Assembly (NCBI GenBank): GCA_041844835.1
Contig: JBGZBU010000018.1
Coordinates: 62,001 to 126,000, forward strand
Direction of reading: 5' to 3'
DNA from: CAUUCX01 sp041844835
GTDB lineage: Bacteria; Bacillota; Clostridia; Peptostreptococcales; Anaerovoracaceae
DNA: 64,000 nucleotides
Below the pieces are notes generated by a model. The model saw only the letters and a program-made list of their open reading frames with translations, had not been told where the DNA came from and did no database searches. The position numbers and the translations under genes were made by a program. How positions within the stretch are numbered: position 1 is the stretch's first letter; each line of letters begins with the position of its first letter. Positions 17,910-26,180 of the stretch are shown piece after piece.

Positions 17910-19460
17910 ATTGCGTTTCCACGAAGATTTATTGTTCGTTGTAGTATTTATCACGTTTTTAAATGCATCCATCGTGGATTGATCTTCATTTATAATATAT
18001 GATCGTGCGATATTTCCATTGCTGTCCCAATCTCTTCCATCCCACCATATGGCTATTTTGATCTTTTTGTATTTTGGAATTACGGATCCCATATCCCTTA
18101 TCCATGCGGCTTTATTTCCACCCGTGCTTGCGGATGCAAATTCGGTAATCATAAGAGGCTGTGCATATGCTGAGGAATATTCGGCATATAAATTATCGTA
18201 AAGTTCCGCAAATGTGCGCCATTTTTCCCCGATTGAGTGATAATATGTCCCCGTATTATAGGCTGTCATTCCTACTACCTGAACGTATTTATCCCCGGGA
18301 TAATATTTGCTTGCATGATTCCATTTAAAATCGGGCAGCGAAGCACCGTTGGGATTCCAGAGCCATATGGTATTTTTATTTGCGCCCTGTCGCTCAAATA
18401 TTTTGTAAATATATCTGTATGCTTCAATAAACAAATCCGTATCTTTTGAATAGTGATATGCACAATACGTACACCAGTCCCCGTTCATTTCATTGAAAAG
18501 TCTGAACAAGACGGGATGTCCGAAATCAGCTATCTGTTTTGCGTAATCTTCAAGGAAATAATCATATTCGCCATTCAATATGTCATACATCATATTGCTG
18601 CCGTCATTCACAGCTACAGTCTGCAATGCGAGTTCAAGAATTTTGCCGTTTGCATATGCATCGGAAAGCCGTTTTGCAAGATTCGGATGGCTGGAATCTG
18701 TAAAATGCGTGTAACTCACAATAACCGGAAATTTGTACTGAAAAAAGTTTTCATAATCGCTTAACACATTATATGAGCCCTGATCCGTATCGGGTTGAAA
18801 TATCCCCCAGGAAAATGCATCTTCCGATTCAAAATGCTCCCTATAGAATTTGCGTGTTTCATGCGTCCAGTTTTTCTTGAAATCAACATCGAGATCGGTT
18901 TTTAATTTTTCACCGGTCATTGTGGGTTTTATAATGGAAAATGTTGAAAACCATGACATGTAATCCCCTTGTTGCCACATTGGTTTGGAGCTTTTTACAA
19001 AGAAGCTGTATACATATGCACCATAAGGAATATCGACGCTCAGATAATAATTTCTGTCATTAGGCACACGTTCCAATTTATTGCGGTGCCACAAAATCAC
19101 CCCGGCCTCATGCCCTTTTATATTGACATATGAGCGTTTATCCAGAATATGATCCTCGCTATTTTTAAGAAACATATTGGAATAATTCATATATGCTCTG
19201 GAACCTATATTGCCGACATATTGCTTAAATATTTCTATTTTCAGATCGCTTCTTTCAAAAACCGCCGAAACCGAAGAATTTGACATATCCTGCTTAAGAT
19301 CTGCAGGAAGTGAAACGGTATAACCGTCTACAGGATTTGTAAAAAGCTTCAAGTTTGTTTTTTCATCCGCATTACTTGGGGATTCGGTGGTGAGAAAAGT
19401 AATACAAGGCGCGATCATAACCAATATTAAAATCATTGCTGTCGTTATTTTTTTATACAT
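17832..19460 (-). CDS. Secreted GH26-like glycoside hydrolase with an N-terminal extra domain
   Basis: A 542-residue protein with a signal peptide (hydrophobic TAMILILVMIAPCITFL), an N-terminal region of about 35-185 that I do not recognise, then a TIM-barrel domain (about 215-505). The barrel has the GH26 pair: acid/base Glu324 in LFRLFNEMNGDW and nucleophile Glu440 in PLMITEFAS, with WLWNPN between them. GH26 enzymes include beta-mannanases and related endoglucanases; the substrate here is unknown. It is the last gene of a five-protein operon and its ATG overlaps the BaiN-like stop by eight bases. Its final 25 residues are encoded antisense to the end of gpmI. Confidence 0.8.
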   Translation of the reverse strand: MYKKITTAMILILVMIAPCITFLTTESPSNADEKTNLKLFTNPVDGYTVSLPADLKQDMSNSSVSAVFERSDLKIEIFKQYVGNIGSRAYMNYSNMFLKNSEDHILDKRSYVNIKGHEAGVILWHRNKLERVPNDRNYYLSVDIPYGAYVYSFFVKSSKPMWQQGDYMSWFSTFSIIKPTMTGEKLKTDLDVDFKKNWTHETRKFYREHFESEDAFSWGIFQPDTDQGSYNVLSDYENFFQYKFPVIVSYTHFTDSSHPNLAKRLSDAYANGKILELALQTVAVNDGSNMMYDILNGEYDYFLEDYAKQIADFGHPVLFRLFNEMNGDWCTYCAYHYSKDTDLFIEAYRYIYKIFERQGANKNTIWLWNPNGASLPDFKWNHASKYYPGDKYVQVVGMTAYNTGTYYHSIGEKWRTFAELYDNLYAEYSSAYAQPLMITEFASASTGGNKAAWIRDMGSVIPKYKKIKIAIWWDGRDWDSNGNIARSYIINEDQSTMDAFKNVINTTTNNKSSWKRNLYAKLFDRNKIIAAHLARYGDIEQL

Positions 19461-20634
19461 CGTGTTCCTCCGATAATTCCAATTTGATTTTCCTCAGTAA
19501 ATCCTCCGATGCAAGCGCGGCGGTCCGCCATGCATTATCAAGATTAAATCCTCCGCACGGACCGTCATAATCCGTCATTTCTCCTAAAATATACAATCCT
19601 TCCGTTTTTAAGGAAGCCATGGTTTCGGTCAGTTCTTCAAGAGGCACTCCCCCTCCGGTTGTTTGCGCTTCTCTCCAGCCTTTCAGTCCTGTAGGATGAA
19701 ATTTCAATGATTTGAGTGCAGCCGCGGCATCACGGTATTTTTTCGATATGTGCTCCGAAAGAGCTGAGCCTGCCAAGCTTTCTATTGCACCGGGCGCGGA
19801 CTCCAGCATGAGTTTCAAATCATCATAACTTATATCCGGAGTCAAATCTAATGATATCTCATACTTTGAGAAATCCGGATGCCCGCTTACCATATCGGCT
19901 TTAAGAAATCTTGTCAAATTAAAAATGCAGATTCCTGAAAGTCCAAAATCCGTAAACTGGACTCTTCCATATTCTTCAAATATCAGTTTTCCTGAATAAA
20001 AAAGTTTAACTTTTGCGGGTCTTCGCAGTCCTTTTAATAGCGGAGAAATATCCTCACACTGCACAGGCGCAAGCACGGGATAGAGCTTTCGGACATTATG
20101 ACCGAGTGATTTTGCAATCCTGAAACCGTCTCCGGTCGTTCCGAACTGCGGAGCGGCCTTCCCACCCATCGCCAGCACCAAATATCGCGAGGATATCCAT
20201 TCACTATCGCTACGCCCTTTCTCAGTGTAGGATATATGAAATGCCCGGCTATCACCCCCGGAAACGGGGTTCTCGTAATCATGAATCGAGACATCGGTTA
20301 CCGCTGAGTTCAGAAACAAATCAACATTTTTCAGATTCCTTACCAGCGCTTTTACTACTACACGGGCTTCCATCGAATATGGATAAAACCACCCGTTTTC
20401 CTCTTTTGAAAAAACCCCCAAATCCTCAAAAATTGCAAGAGTTTTCTTATAATTTGGACAATCTGAATTGGTAAGATTGCATTTCCCGTTACCCGTTGCG
20501 GAGAGTTTTTTTCCTAATATTTCATTTTTTTCAATTACTGCAATCCTCAGTTTTCGGGCCCCTTGCGCGAGAAGCGTAGCACACATAAGTCCCGACGCGC
20601 CTCCGCCGGCAATAACAACATCGTACTTACTCAT
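19453..20634 (-). CDS. BaiN/HI0933-family FAD-dependent oxidoreductase
   Basis: Flavoprotein of the HI0933 family: DVVIAGGGASGLMCA dinucleotide loop at the N-terminus, GKKLSATGNGKCNLTN (family hallmark), GDGFRIAKSLGH and a C-terminal TTGGGVPLEEL with GGFNLDNAWRTAA. BaiN of Clostridium scindens is reported to reduce bile-acid intermediates, but most family members have no assigned substrate, so that name is not a function here. The ATG at 20634 overlaps the stop of the upstream permease by eight bases and has no clear ribosome site, which suggests coupled translation. A start 18 codons earlier is less likely. Confidence 0.85.
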   Translation of the reverse strand: MSKYDVVIAGGGASGLMCATLLAQGARKLRIAVIEKNEILGKKLSATGNGKCNLTNSDCPNYKKTLAIFEDLGVFSKEENGWFYPYSMEARVVVKALVRNLKNVDLFLNSAVTDVSIHDYENPVSGGDSRAFHISYTEKGRSDSEWISSRYLVLAMGGKAAPQFGTTGDGFRIAKSLGHNVRKLYPVLAPVQCEDISPLLKGLRRPAKVKLFYSGKLIFEEYGRVQFTDFGLSGICIFNLTRFLKADMVSGHPDFSKYEISLDLTPDISYDDLKLMLESAPGAIESLAGSALSEHISKKYRDAAAALKSLKFHPTGLKGWREAQTTGGGVPLEELTETMASLKTEGLYILGEMTDYDGPCGGFNLDNAWRTAALASEDLLRKIKLELSEEHDV

Positions 20635-21898
20635 AATATTTTTTCGCGAGATAATAATTATTATCCGTCTCCATTCGTTTTGCCTCACGTTCCTTTATGG
20701 CTTCTTGCGAATACTTTCTTGCAAGATAATAATTATGATCTTTCAGTCTCACCTCATCCGGTGTATCTGACACGGCCTGCTGTTTTTTTCGTATATTTTT
20801 CAATTTCTCTTTAAGAGGAATTCGATCCTTTTCCTTGACAGAATATTCAATATTACATATGTGCATGACGAATATACAAAGCGGTACGCCTATAATCAAT
20901 CCCCATACATGCAGATAATGTTCCGCAACAAGCAGCACGATAAAAACTACCGGAACGGGAAGACGCGTTTTGCTTGCCATAAGCTTGGGATTGAGAACAT
21001 ATGCCTCAACCGCATGCAACAACAAAATGAGCACCAGTACTTCCACTACCATTTTGATCCCGCCTATCGTAAATGCGATCATTGATAGCGGAATAAAAGA
21101 AATAAACATCCCCGCAACGGGTATCAATCCGAGCAGGAATATCATTACCCATAAACTGAGCAAACTCTGAAATCCCATAATCTTGAGGAAAAACACGGAA
21201 CATGTCGAATTTATGAACGCCATTGTCACCTGAACTATCATAACTTTCCAAAATGTTCTGACGAATATGGTGCCGTATTCGATAAAATATTTATGAATAA
21301 AGGCGATATTGCTTTTTTTCATTTTTTCGCTCATTTCCTTGATTTGTTCTTTCTCCGCTATAAGCACAAAGCTTAAAATGAGCGCCATTACAAAATATAT
21401 GCTGAGCGACGTGATGCGCGTAATCATCTTACCGAGCGATGAGCTCATGTTTGTGACATAATGTTCAAGGTTTACATAATCAAGTGCAGCGGCAAGATTC
21501 GGGTTGAGATTGTTTGAAAATTCGGTGAAATTGAATTTTGACAAAATATCTATAAGCTGCAATGATTGTTCCGCAAGTTTAGGGATTTGCTCCGCGATCA
21601 AAAAAGTGACCACTGCAATCACCAAGACATACGCCAGTGTAAGAGAAAGCAATCTGTGAATCTTAAACGGCAATACTTTCCGGCAAAAATCCTGAAGTTT
21701 GTTTTGCAGCGCATTAAAAAGGCATGTCAGAATAAACGTAAACATGACAAGATCCAGCATATACCAGAATGTGAACATCACAACAGCCAAAATAACCGCC
21801 GATATGATTTTTCCTTTGAGATCCTCAATTTTAGGAGCATTCAAACTGTCGGATTTAACGCAATCATCACATCGCGGCACATCTTTTTTAAATGCCAT
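20627..21898 (-). CDS. AI-2E-family membrane permease with a repetitive C-terminal tail
   Basis: Membrane protein of the AI-2E transporter (YdiK/YtvI/TqsA) family, about eight hydrophobic segments, with the family's GLIPVAGMFISFIP and LLHAVEAYVLNPKLMA signatures. The family is broad, and autoinducer-2 export should not be assumed. The ATG at 21898 with AAGGAG six bases upstream is chosen; it overlaps the end of the DUF308 gene by 11 bases. After the last membrane segment comes a charged tail ending in two near-copies of NYYLAxKY, mirrored by repeated DNA at 20648 and 20724. Confidence 0.85.
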   Translation of the reverse strand: MAFKKDVPRCDDCVKSDSLNAPKIEDLKGKIISAVILAVVMFTFWYMLDLVMFTFILTCLFNALQNKLQDFCRKVLPFKIHRLLSLTLAYVLVIAVVTFLIAEQIPKLAEQSLQLIDILSKFNFTEFSNNLNPNLAAALDYVNLEHYVTNMSSSLGKMITRITSLSIYFVMALILSFVLIAEKEQIKEMSEKMKKSNIAFIHKYFIEYGTIFVRTFWKVMIVQVTMAFINSTCSVFFLKIMGFQSLLSLWVMIFLLGLIPVAGMFISFIPLSMIAFTIGGIKMVVEVLVLILLLHAVEAYVLNPKLMASKTRLPVPVVFIVLLVAEHYLHVWGLIIGVPLCIFVMHICNIEYSVKEKDRIPLKEKLKNIRKKQQAVSDTPDEVRLKDHNYYLARKYSQEAIKEREAKRMETDNNYYLAKKYYE

Positions 21899-22565
21899 TG
21901 CTCTCTCCTTCCCAATTTTTAAGATCGGCGACCACACTGTTCATCTGAGCTGCAGGATCCGCTTGCGAGCCGGCGCCGTCCATATCTTTTTCTTCATCTT
22001 TTTCTTCACTGACAAGATAATCATGTATATCGGTTTTGAAAGAAAAAGAATTCATTGCAACTGCGAATATCATTCGATGGATTCCGCACAGGAACAAAAG
22101 CACACCTACTATTATGATCGTAGGGATCGCTATCGTAGTCAAATTAAAGAAAACATATATCCCGATGAAGACGGCCAGTACTGCGAATACCAATGTCAGA
22201 ATCCACATGTATTCGGATCCTCTAATGCGCCTGAAATACGCGATTACGCGCACGATGCCGGCGTATAGCACCAGAATGCCGAACACAAATTGTACCGCGC
22301 TGTCTCCAACCAATCTGTTTGACAGCACGATAACTCCCAATATAAAAAATATTACGGTTTCAGCCAGAAACCAATTAAGCGAATCTTTGACGATTCGGCT
22401 GCCGAAATCCGAGTTTAGATATACCATGACACCCGCAAGCCCCGAAAAAACCAAGACAAGACCTATGACAAATGCCATTCCCATAAATGAAACGCCGTAA
22501 TTGGCAAAACACCATATACCGCTAAAAAATAATGCTGCTGATGAAATAACCGCTAAAACTCTCAT
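21888..22565 (-). CDS. HdeD/DUF308-like membrane protein
   Basis: A 225-residue protein with six hydrophobic segments in three similar pairs, each with glycine-rich GIxVLxxG-type turns (FVFGILVLYAGIVRVIAYF; LLFLCGIHRMIF), which is the HdeD/DUF308 pattern. A charged cytoplasmic C-terminus (EEKDEEKDMD) follows. HdeD takes part in acid resistance in enterobacteria; no function is established for clostridial members. It lies 35 bases after the acyl-CoA synthetase and overlaps the permease downstream. Confidence 0.7.
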   Translation of the reverse strand: MRVLAVISSAALFFSGIWCFANYGVSFMGMAFVIGLVLVFSGLAGVMVYLNSDFGSRIVKDSLNWFLAETVIFFILGVIVLSNRLVGDSAVQFVFGILVLYAGIVRVIAYFRRIRGSEYMWILTLVFAVLAVFIGIYVFFNLTTIAIPTIIIVGVLLFLCGIHRMIFAVAMNSFSFKTDIHDYLVSEEKDEEKDMDGAGSQADPAAQMNSVVADLKNWEGESNGI

Positions 22566-22600
22566 TTTCCCTCCGTTTTTTTTATCCGTTTACTGTCAAA

Positions 22601-24349
22601 TTATTTCTCTTCAAGTGAGGCATGGCGTTTAATTTTTTTTGTTGTCGTTTTGATAAATTCCGTCTCCCTGATATCAATTTTGCGCACCCATTTATAGTTG
22701 GGGAGTTTTCCATTGAGCGTCATTATCTGAGATTCTATCAATTTTTTTATTTGTTCATCACTATAGTCATCACCGTGCTCGGCCCGAATCTGCTCATAGT
22801 CGGGACGAACCTGAGCTGCCACCAGCACCTCATCATCGGTATCGGTTTCATAACCGTACACCATGCTTTCCTCTACAAAATCCAAATGATTCAAGTACCC
22901 CTCAAGCTCTTCGGGATATATATTTTTACCTGTTTTCGTCACAATTATATTTTTCTTCCTGCCGGTAATGTATAACCAGCCGTCATCCGTCAGGAACCCG
23001 TAATCGCCCGTATACAGCCAGCCGTCCCTGATCGTTTGAGCCGTTTCCTCGGGCATATTGTAATAGCCGAGCATTACATTGGGCCCCTTATACACAATCT
23101 CACCGATCCCTTCCTCATTAGGGTCGACTATCTTAACTGTACTTCTCGGGAGCGGAGGCCCCGCCGATCCCGGCTTTCTACAGACCATCGGAGATATCGC
23201 CGTTCCCGTGGCAAGGGGAGAAGCCTCCGTGAGACCATAGCCTTGAAGAAAAGTTATCCCTATATCATAAAATCCTTTCAGTACATTCGGATCGATGGCT
23301 GCAGCGCCGCAAAGCATCACGCGCAGGCGGCCTCCAAACTGTTCATGGATAGATTTGAACAGTTTTTTACTCATATCAATCCCCATATTATTCAGTTTTT
23401 TATTCAGGCTTATAGCTCGTTTCAGCGCCTTATCCTTATTCCGCTTCTTCGCCTGTTTCCAAATTCTGCTATAAATCGATTCGAAAATCAAAGGAACTCC
23501 CAACATTAATGTGGGACGCGCCTCCTGCATGTTCGTATTAACATATTTCAACCCTTCAAAAAACGCCACACTTCCGCCGCGATACAACATGCCGAGCAAG
23601 GTGACATTGGATTCAAATGTGTGATGAATGGGCAAAATCGAAAGAACGCGATCATCCTCTCCGACATTGACGACCTCTCCCGTCATTTCCACATCGCTTA
23701 CTATATTAAATGCGCTCAACATAACGCCTTTTGGCGTACCCGTAGTACCTGAAGTGAATATTAATGAGGCCATCGCATGACTGTCTATGGCAACTTCGGA
23801 AAAAGAAATAATTCCCGCGTCAAGAAGTTTTTCACCCGTTTCCTTGAATTTTGCCCACGTGCCATCCGTCAGGTCGGGCGGTAAATTATGACTGCCGTAC
23901 ATGCTCATAATTATGCGATGATCAAGATCCAAGCCGTCGAACTTGCTTGTCGAAGTTTCCGTGTAAAAAGCAACCTTGCATTCCGCTGCGTTAATTATCA
24001 ACTCCACCTCGTCCGGATTCAACTCACGATCCATCGGCATTGCCACATTTCCGCTGTTCATGGATGCCAGGTATACCACAACCCATTCATAGCAATTCTC
24101 ACCCATAATGGCGATTTTCTGGTTAATAATTCCTTTTTCAATCAATGCGGTGCCGACAGCCGCAATATCTCTCTCCAGCTCGGAATATTTGATATCACGA
24201 TAAGGGCCGCCCTTTTCATCCTTAACCATATATGCAACATTATCCGCATGAGCAGCGCAGGTATTTTCCACAAGCTCTCTCAAATTTTGCAAATTCCAAG
24301 GACTGCCCCCTCCCGTTTTAGCAGGAGCACCGGTTGCTTCATATATCAT
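22601..24349 (-). CDS. AMP-forming long-chain acyl-CoA synthetase (FadD-like)
   Basis: ANL-superfamily ligase of 582 residues that activates a carboxylic acid, probably a fatty acid, to its CoA thioester through an acyl-adenylate. The AMP-binding loop LIFTSGTTGTPKGVMLS, the GYGLTEASP motif, the YTGDYGFLTDDGWLYITGR segment and the C-terminal lysine region are intact. GGAG stands eight bases before the ATG. Chain-length preference cannot be read from sequence. It heads the run of overlapping genes down to the GH26-like hydrolase, preceded only by a 35-residue membrane peptide. Confidence 0.9.
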   Translation of the reverse strand: MIYEATGAPAKTGGGSPWNLQNLRELVENTCAAHADNVAYMVKDEKGGPYRDIKYSELERDIAAVGTALIEKGIINQKIAIMGENCYEWVVVYLASMNSGNVAMPMDRELNPDEVELIINAAECKVAFYTETSTSKFDGLDLDHRIIMSMYGSHNLPPDLTDGTWAKFKETGEKLLDAGIISFSEVAIDSHAMASLIFTSGTTGTPKGVMLSAFNIVSDVEMTGEVVNVGEDDRVLSILPIHHTFESNVTLLGMLYRGGSVAFFEGLKYVNTNMQEARPTLMLGVPLIFESIYSRIWKQAKKRNKDKALKRAISLNKKLNNMGIDMSKKLFKSIHEQFGGRLRVMLCGAAAIDPNVLKGFYDIGITFLQGYGLTEASPLATGTAISPMVCRKPGSAGPPLPRSTVKIVDPNEEGIGEIVYKGPNVMLGYYNMPEETAQTIRDGWLYTGDYGFLTDDGWLYITGRKKNIIVTKTGKNIYPEELEGYLNHLDFVEESMVYGYETDTDDEVLVAAQVRPDYEQIRAEHGDDYSDEQIKKLIESQIMTLNGKLPNYKWVRKIDIRETEFIKTTTKKIKRHASLEEK

Positions 24350-24407
24350 TCAAATCTCCTCTCTCAAAAATATGCCGACAATTCAACACTGAGTTTCAAA
24401 AACGGAA

Positions 24408-24515
24408 TTAAAATTCTTCCTCTCTGTTTTGTGAACAAATCACCGCAGCCGCTGCCAATATAAGCCCAAGCAACGCCACTCTCTTTCCTATCTTACATAT
24501 TCTGCACATCATCAT
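24408..24515 (-). CDS. Predicted 35-residue single-pass membrane peptide
   Basis: A short frame beginning with three consecutive ATG codons (24515, 24512, 24509) preceded by GAAAGAGG. The peptide has a short basic N-terminus with a CRIC pair (MCRICKIGKR), one hydrophobic segment (VALLGLILAAAAVIC) and an acidic end (NREEEF). It ends 58 bases before the acyl-CoA synthetase ATG and lies about 100 bases after a strong extended -10. The N-in, C-out layout is inferred from charge. I know no family for it; the ribosome site, hydrophobicity and position are the only support. Confidence 0.5.
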   Translation of the reverse strand: MMMCRICKIGKRVALLGLILAAAAVICSQNREEEF

Positions 24516-24553
24516 ACCTCTTTCAATAAATACACACCCGATACAGGCACACA

Positions 24554-24575
24554 TTCAATCCCGTAGACAGGGATT
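24554..24575 (-). other. Leader hairpin upstream of the small membrane peptide gene
   Basis: CAATCCC and GGGATTG form a perfect 7-bp stem with a 7-base loop in the predicted leader of the peptide/acyl-CoA synthetase transcript. No T run follows, so it is not an obvious terminator. Confidence 0.35.
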
Positions 24576-24620
24576 GCCCCACTATCATTTTAACAGCTGA
24601 AAAAGCTGATCCTAGCGCTA

Positions 24621-24629
24621 ATTATAGCA
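24621..24629 (-). promoter_or_regulatory. Extended -10 promoter of the peptide-acs-GH26 operon
   Basis: TGCTATAAT on the minus strand, within TTCATGCTATAATTAG, a sequence close to the flippase-gene promoter at 16241. Transcription would start near 24614, about 100 bases before the small peptide ATG. Confidence 0.55.
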
Positions 24630-24717
24630 TGAAATCGCTTGAAAATATATGTTTTTATGCATGTTTTTTGCATGCAGGTCAAATCATTAAAACCGTGGAG
24701 TGTCAATAAATATCAAT

Positions 24718-24940
24718 ATGATATAATGGTTGCATTCATTATATGCTCAACACTATAAGTGTTGAGCATTGCGGCGTTGCCGGTATGAAGCAACCATTTG
24801 ATCATGCTGGAATCTGTTGTCATGATATAATGGTTGCATTCATTATATACTCAACACTATAGGCATTGAGCATTGCGGCGTTGCCGGTATGAAGCAACCA
24901 TTTGATCATGCTGGAATCTGTTGTCATGATATAATAATCG
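24718..24940 (+). repeat. Structured intergenic repeat, copies 3a and 3b in tandem
   Basis: Two 104-base units start at 24718 and 24822, and the next unit's first bases begin at 24926. Compared with copies 1 and 2, the hairpin is longer (CTCAACACT-ATA-AGTGTTGAG in 3a) and the long helix has GGTTGC/GCAACC. The second small hairpin is CGGC-GTT-GCCG. The final ATGATATAAT lies directly before dinB. The rest of the 24350-24941 gap holds the small peptide gene, its leader and its promoter. Confidence 0.88.
24927..24935 (+). promoter_or_regulatory. Extended -10 in the repeat, six bases before the dinB ATG
   Basis: TGATATAAT at 24927-24935. The expected transcription start, about seven bases beyond the -10, coincides with the ATG at 24942, which implies a leaderless dinB mRNA. 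No Shine-Dalgarno sequence is present upstream of the ATG. Confidence 0.55.
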
Positions 24941-24941
24941 T

Positions 24942-26180
24942 ATGAGAACTATTATACACTGTGATATGAATAATTTTTACGCATCCGTTGAACTGCTTGA
25001 TCGCCCCGAGCTTGCGGATTTGCCCGTCGCCATATGCGGTAATCCCGAAAATCGCCACGGCATCATTCTGGCAAAAAATCAAATAGCAAAAAAATGGGGT
25101 GTTCTGACGGCTGAAACAATATTCAGTGCCAGAAAAAAATGTCCTTTGATTGTTTTCCTGCCTCCCAAATATGAAAAATATAGGAAATTTTACAAATTGA
25201 TAAATCAAATATATTGCCAATATACCGATTTGGTCGAGCCGTACAGCATAGATGAATCCTGGCTTGACGTCACATCCTCACGAAAACTTTTCGGATCGGG
25301 GACGGACATAGCTTGCGACATACAAAAAAGAATTAAAAAAGAATTGGGACTCTCCGTTTCTGCAGGGGTTTCGTTCAACAAAATTTTCGCAAAAATGGGC
25401 AGCAATTTGAAAATTTCCGACGGTCCTTTTTCCATCCCGTATGATAAATACAAAGAAATTCTTTGGCCAAGACCGATAGAGGACTTATTCTATGTTGGAA
25501 AAAAAACCGCTGAAAAAATGACTTCACAGGGAATTAGAACCATCGGCGACCTCGCGAATTCAGATCCGAATTTAATAATGAAACTCTACGGAAAACACGG
25601 TTTGGAGTTATATAGATATGCATGGGGTGAAGACGACACTCCGGTGAATCCTCATCCTCCCCTGCCGAAATCATTAGGCGCCGGGATAACGTTCAAACGC
25701 GATCTGAAAACGGCATCGGAAGCTCATACGGCGATCAGGATCCTTTCCGACAAGGTCGCGGGACGTGTACGCAAAAGGTGCTTATATGCGAACGGAATAA
25801 AAATTGAAATCAAATATCCGAGCTTCAGTCTTGTATCCAAACAAACAAGATTAAGCAGCAGCACGGACTCATCCGGACAGCTCTTCAAAGCCGGTGTGAA
25901 TTTATTTCACGATACATGGGACAAGCGCACAAACATACGCAGCATAACATTTACCGCAATCTATCTTACTGAGGAGCAACAGACAGTTCAGCTCTCATTT
26001 TTCAACGCGAGTAACACGCAAAACGACAAATCGAAGCAAGTGGATCGCGCCCTTGATAAAATAAGAGGGAAATACGGAAAACATTCAATATCCTTTGCAA
26101 GCGTGATAAACAACGAAATAGGATTGAATGAAATTGAGTTTGATGAAATCAATGATGAAGAAGATTTAACGCTAAGTTGA
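24942..26180 (+). CDS. dinB: Y-family DNA polymerase IV
   Basis: Error-prone translesion polymerase. The start MRTIIHCDMNNFYASVE is the exact usual beginning, with metal ligands Asp8 and, in YSIDESWLD, Asp104 and Glu105. Thumb (helix-hairpin-helix, IRTIGDLA) and little-finger domains follow, and QLSFF near residue 350 is a beta-clamp binding motif. At 412 residues it is full length. There is no ribosome site, and the promoter lies in the repeat immediately upstream. Its last nine bases overlap convergent pfkA. Confidence 0.96.
   Translation: MRTIIHCDMNNFYASVELLDRPELADLPVAICGNPENRHGIILAKNQIAKKWGVLTAETIFSARKKCPLIVFLPPKYEKYRKFYKLINQIYCQYTDLVEPYSIDESWLDVTSSRKLFGSGTDIACDIQKRIKKELGLSVSAGVSFNKIFAKMGSNLKISDGPFSIPYDKYKEILWPRPIEDLFYVGKKTAEKMTSQGIRTIGDLANSDPNLIMKLYGKHGLELYRYAWGEDDTPVNPHPPLPKSLGAGITFKRDLKTASEAHTAIRILSDKVAGRVRKRCLYANGIKIEIKYPSFSLVSKQTRLSSSTDSSGQLFKAGVNLFHDTWDKRTNIRSITFTAIYLTEEQQTVQLSFFNASNTQNDKSKQVDRALDKIRGKYGKHSISFASVINNEIGLNEIEFDEINDEEDLTLS

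Noticed and set aside
22036..22500. 154-codon plus-strand ORF inside the DUF308 gene
   Set aside because: Threonine/proline-rich antisense frame; the minus-strand gene has membrane helices and coupled neighbours.
24718..24940. Tandem repeat considered as a CRISPR array
   Set aside because: The whole 104-base unit repeats with no unique spacers, and no cas genes are present.
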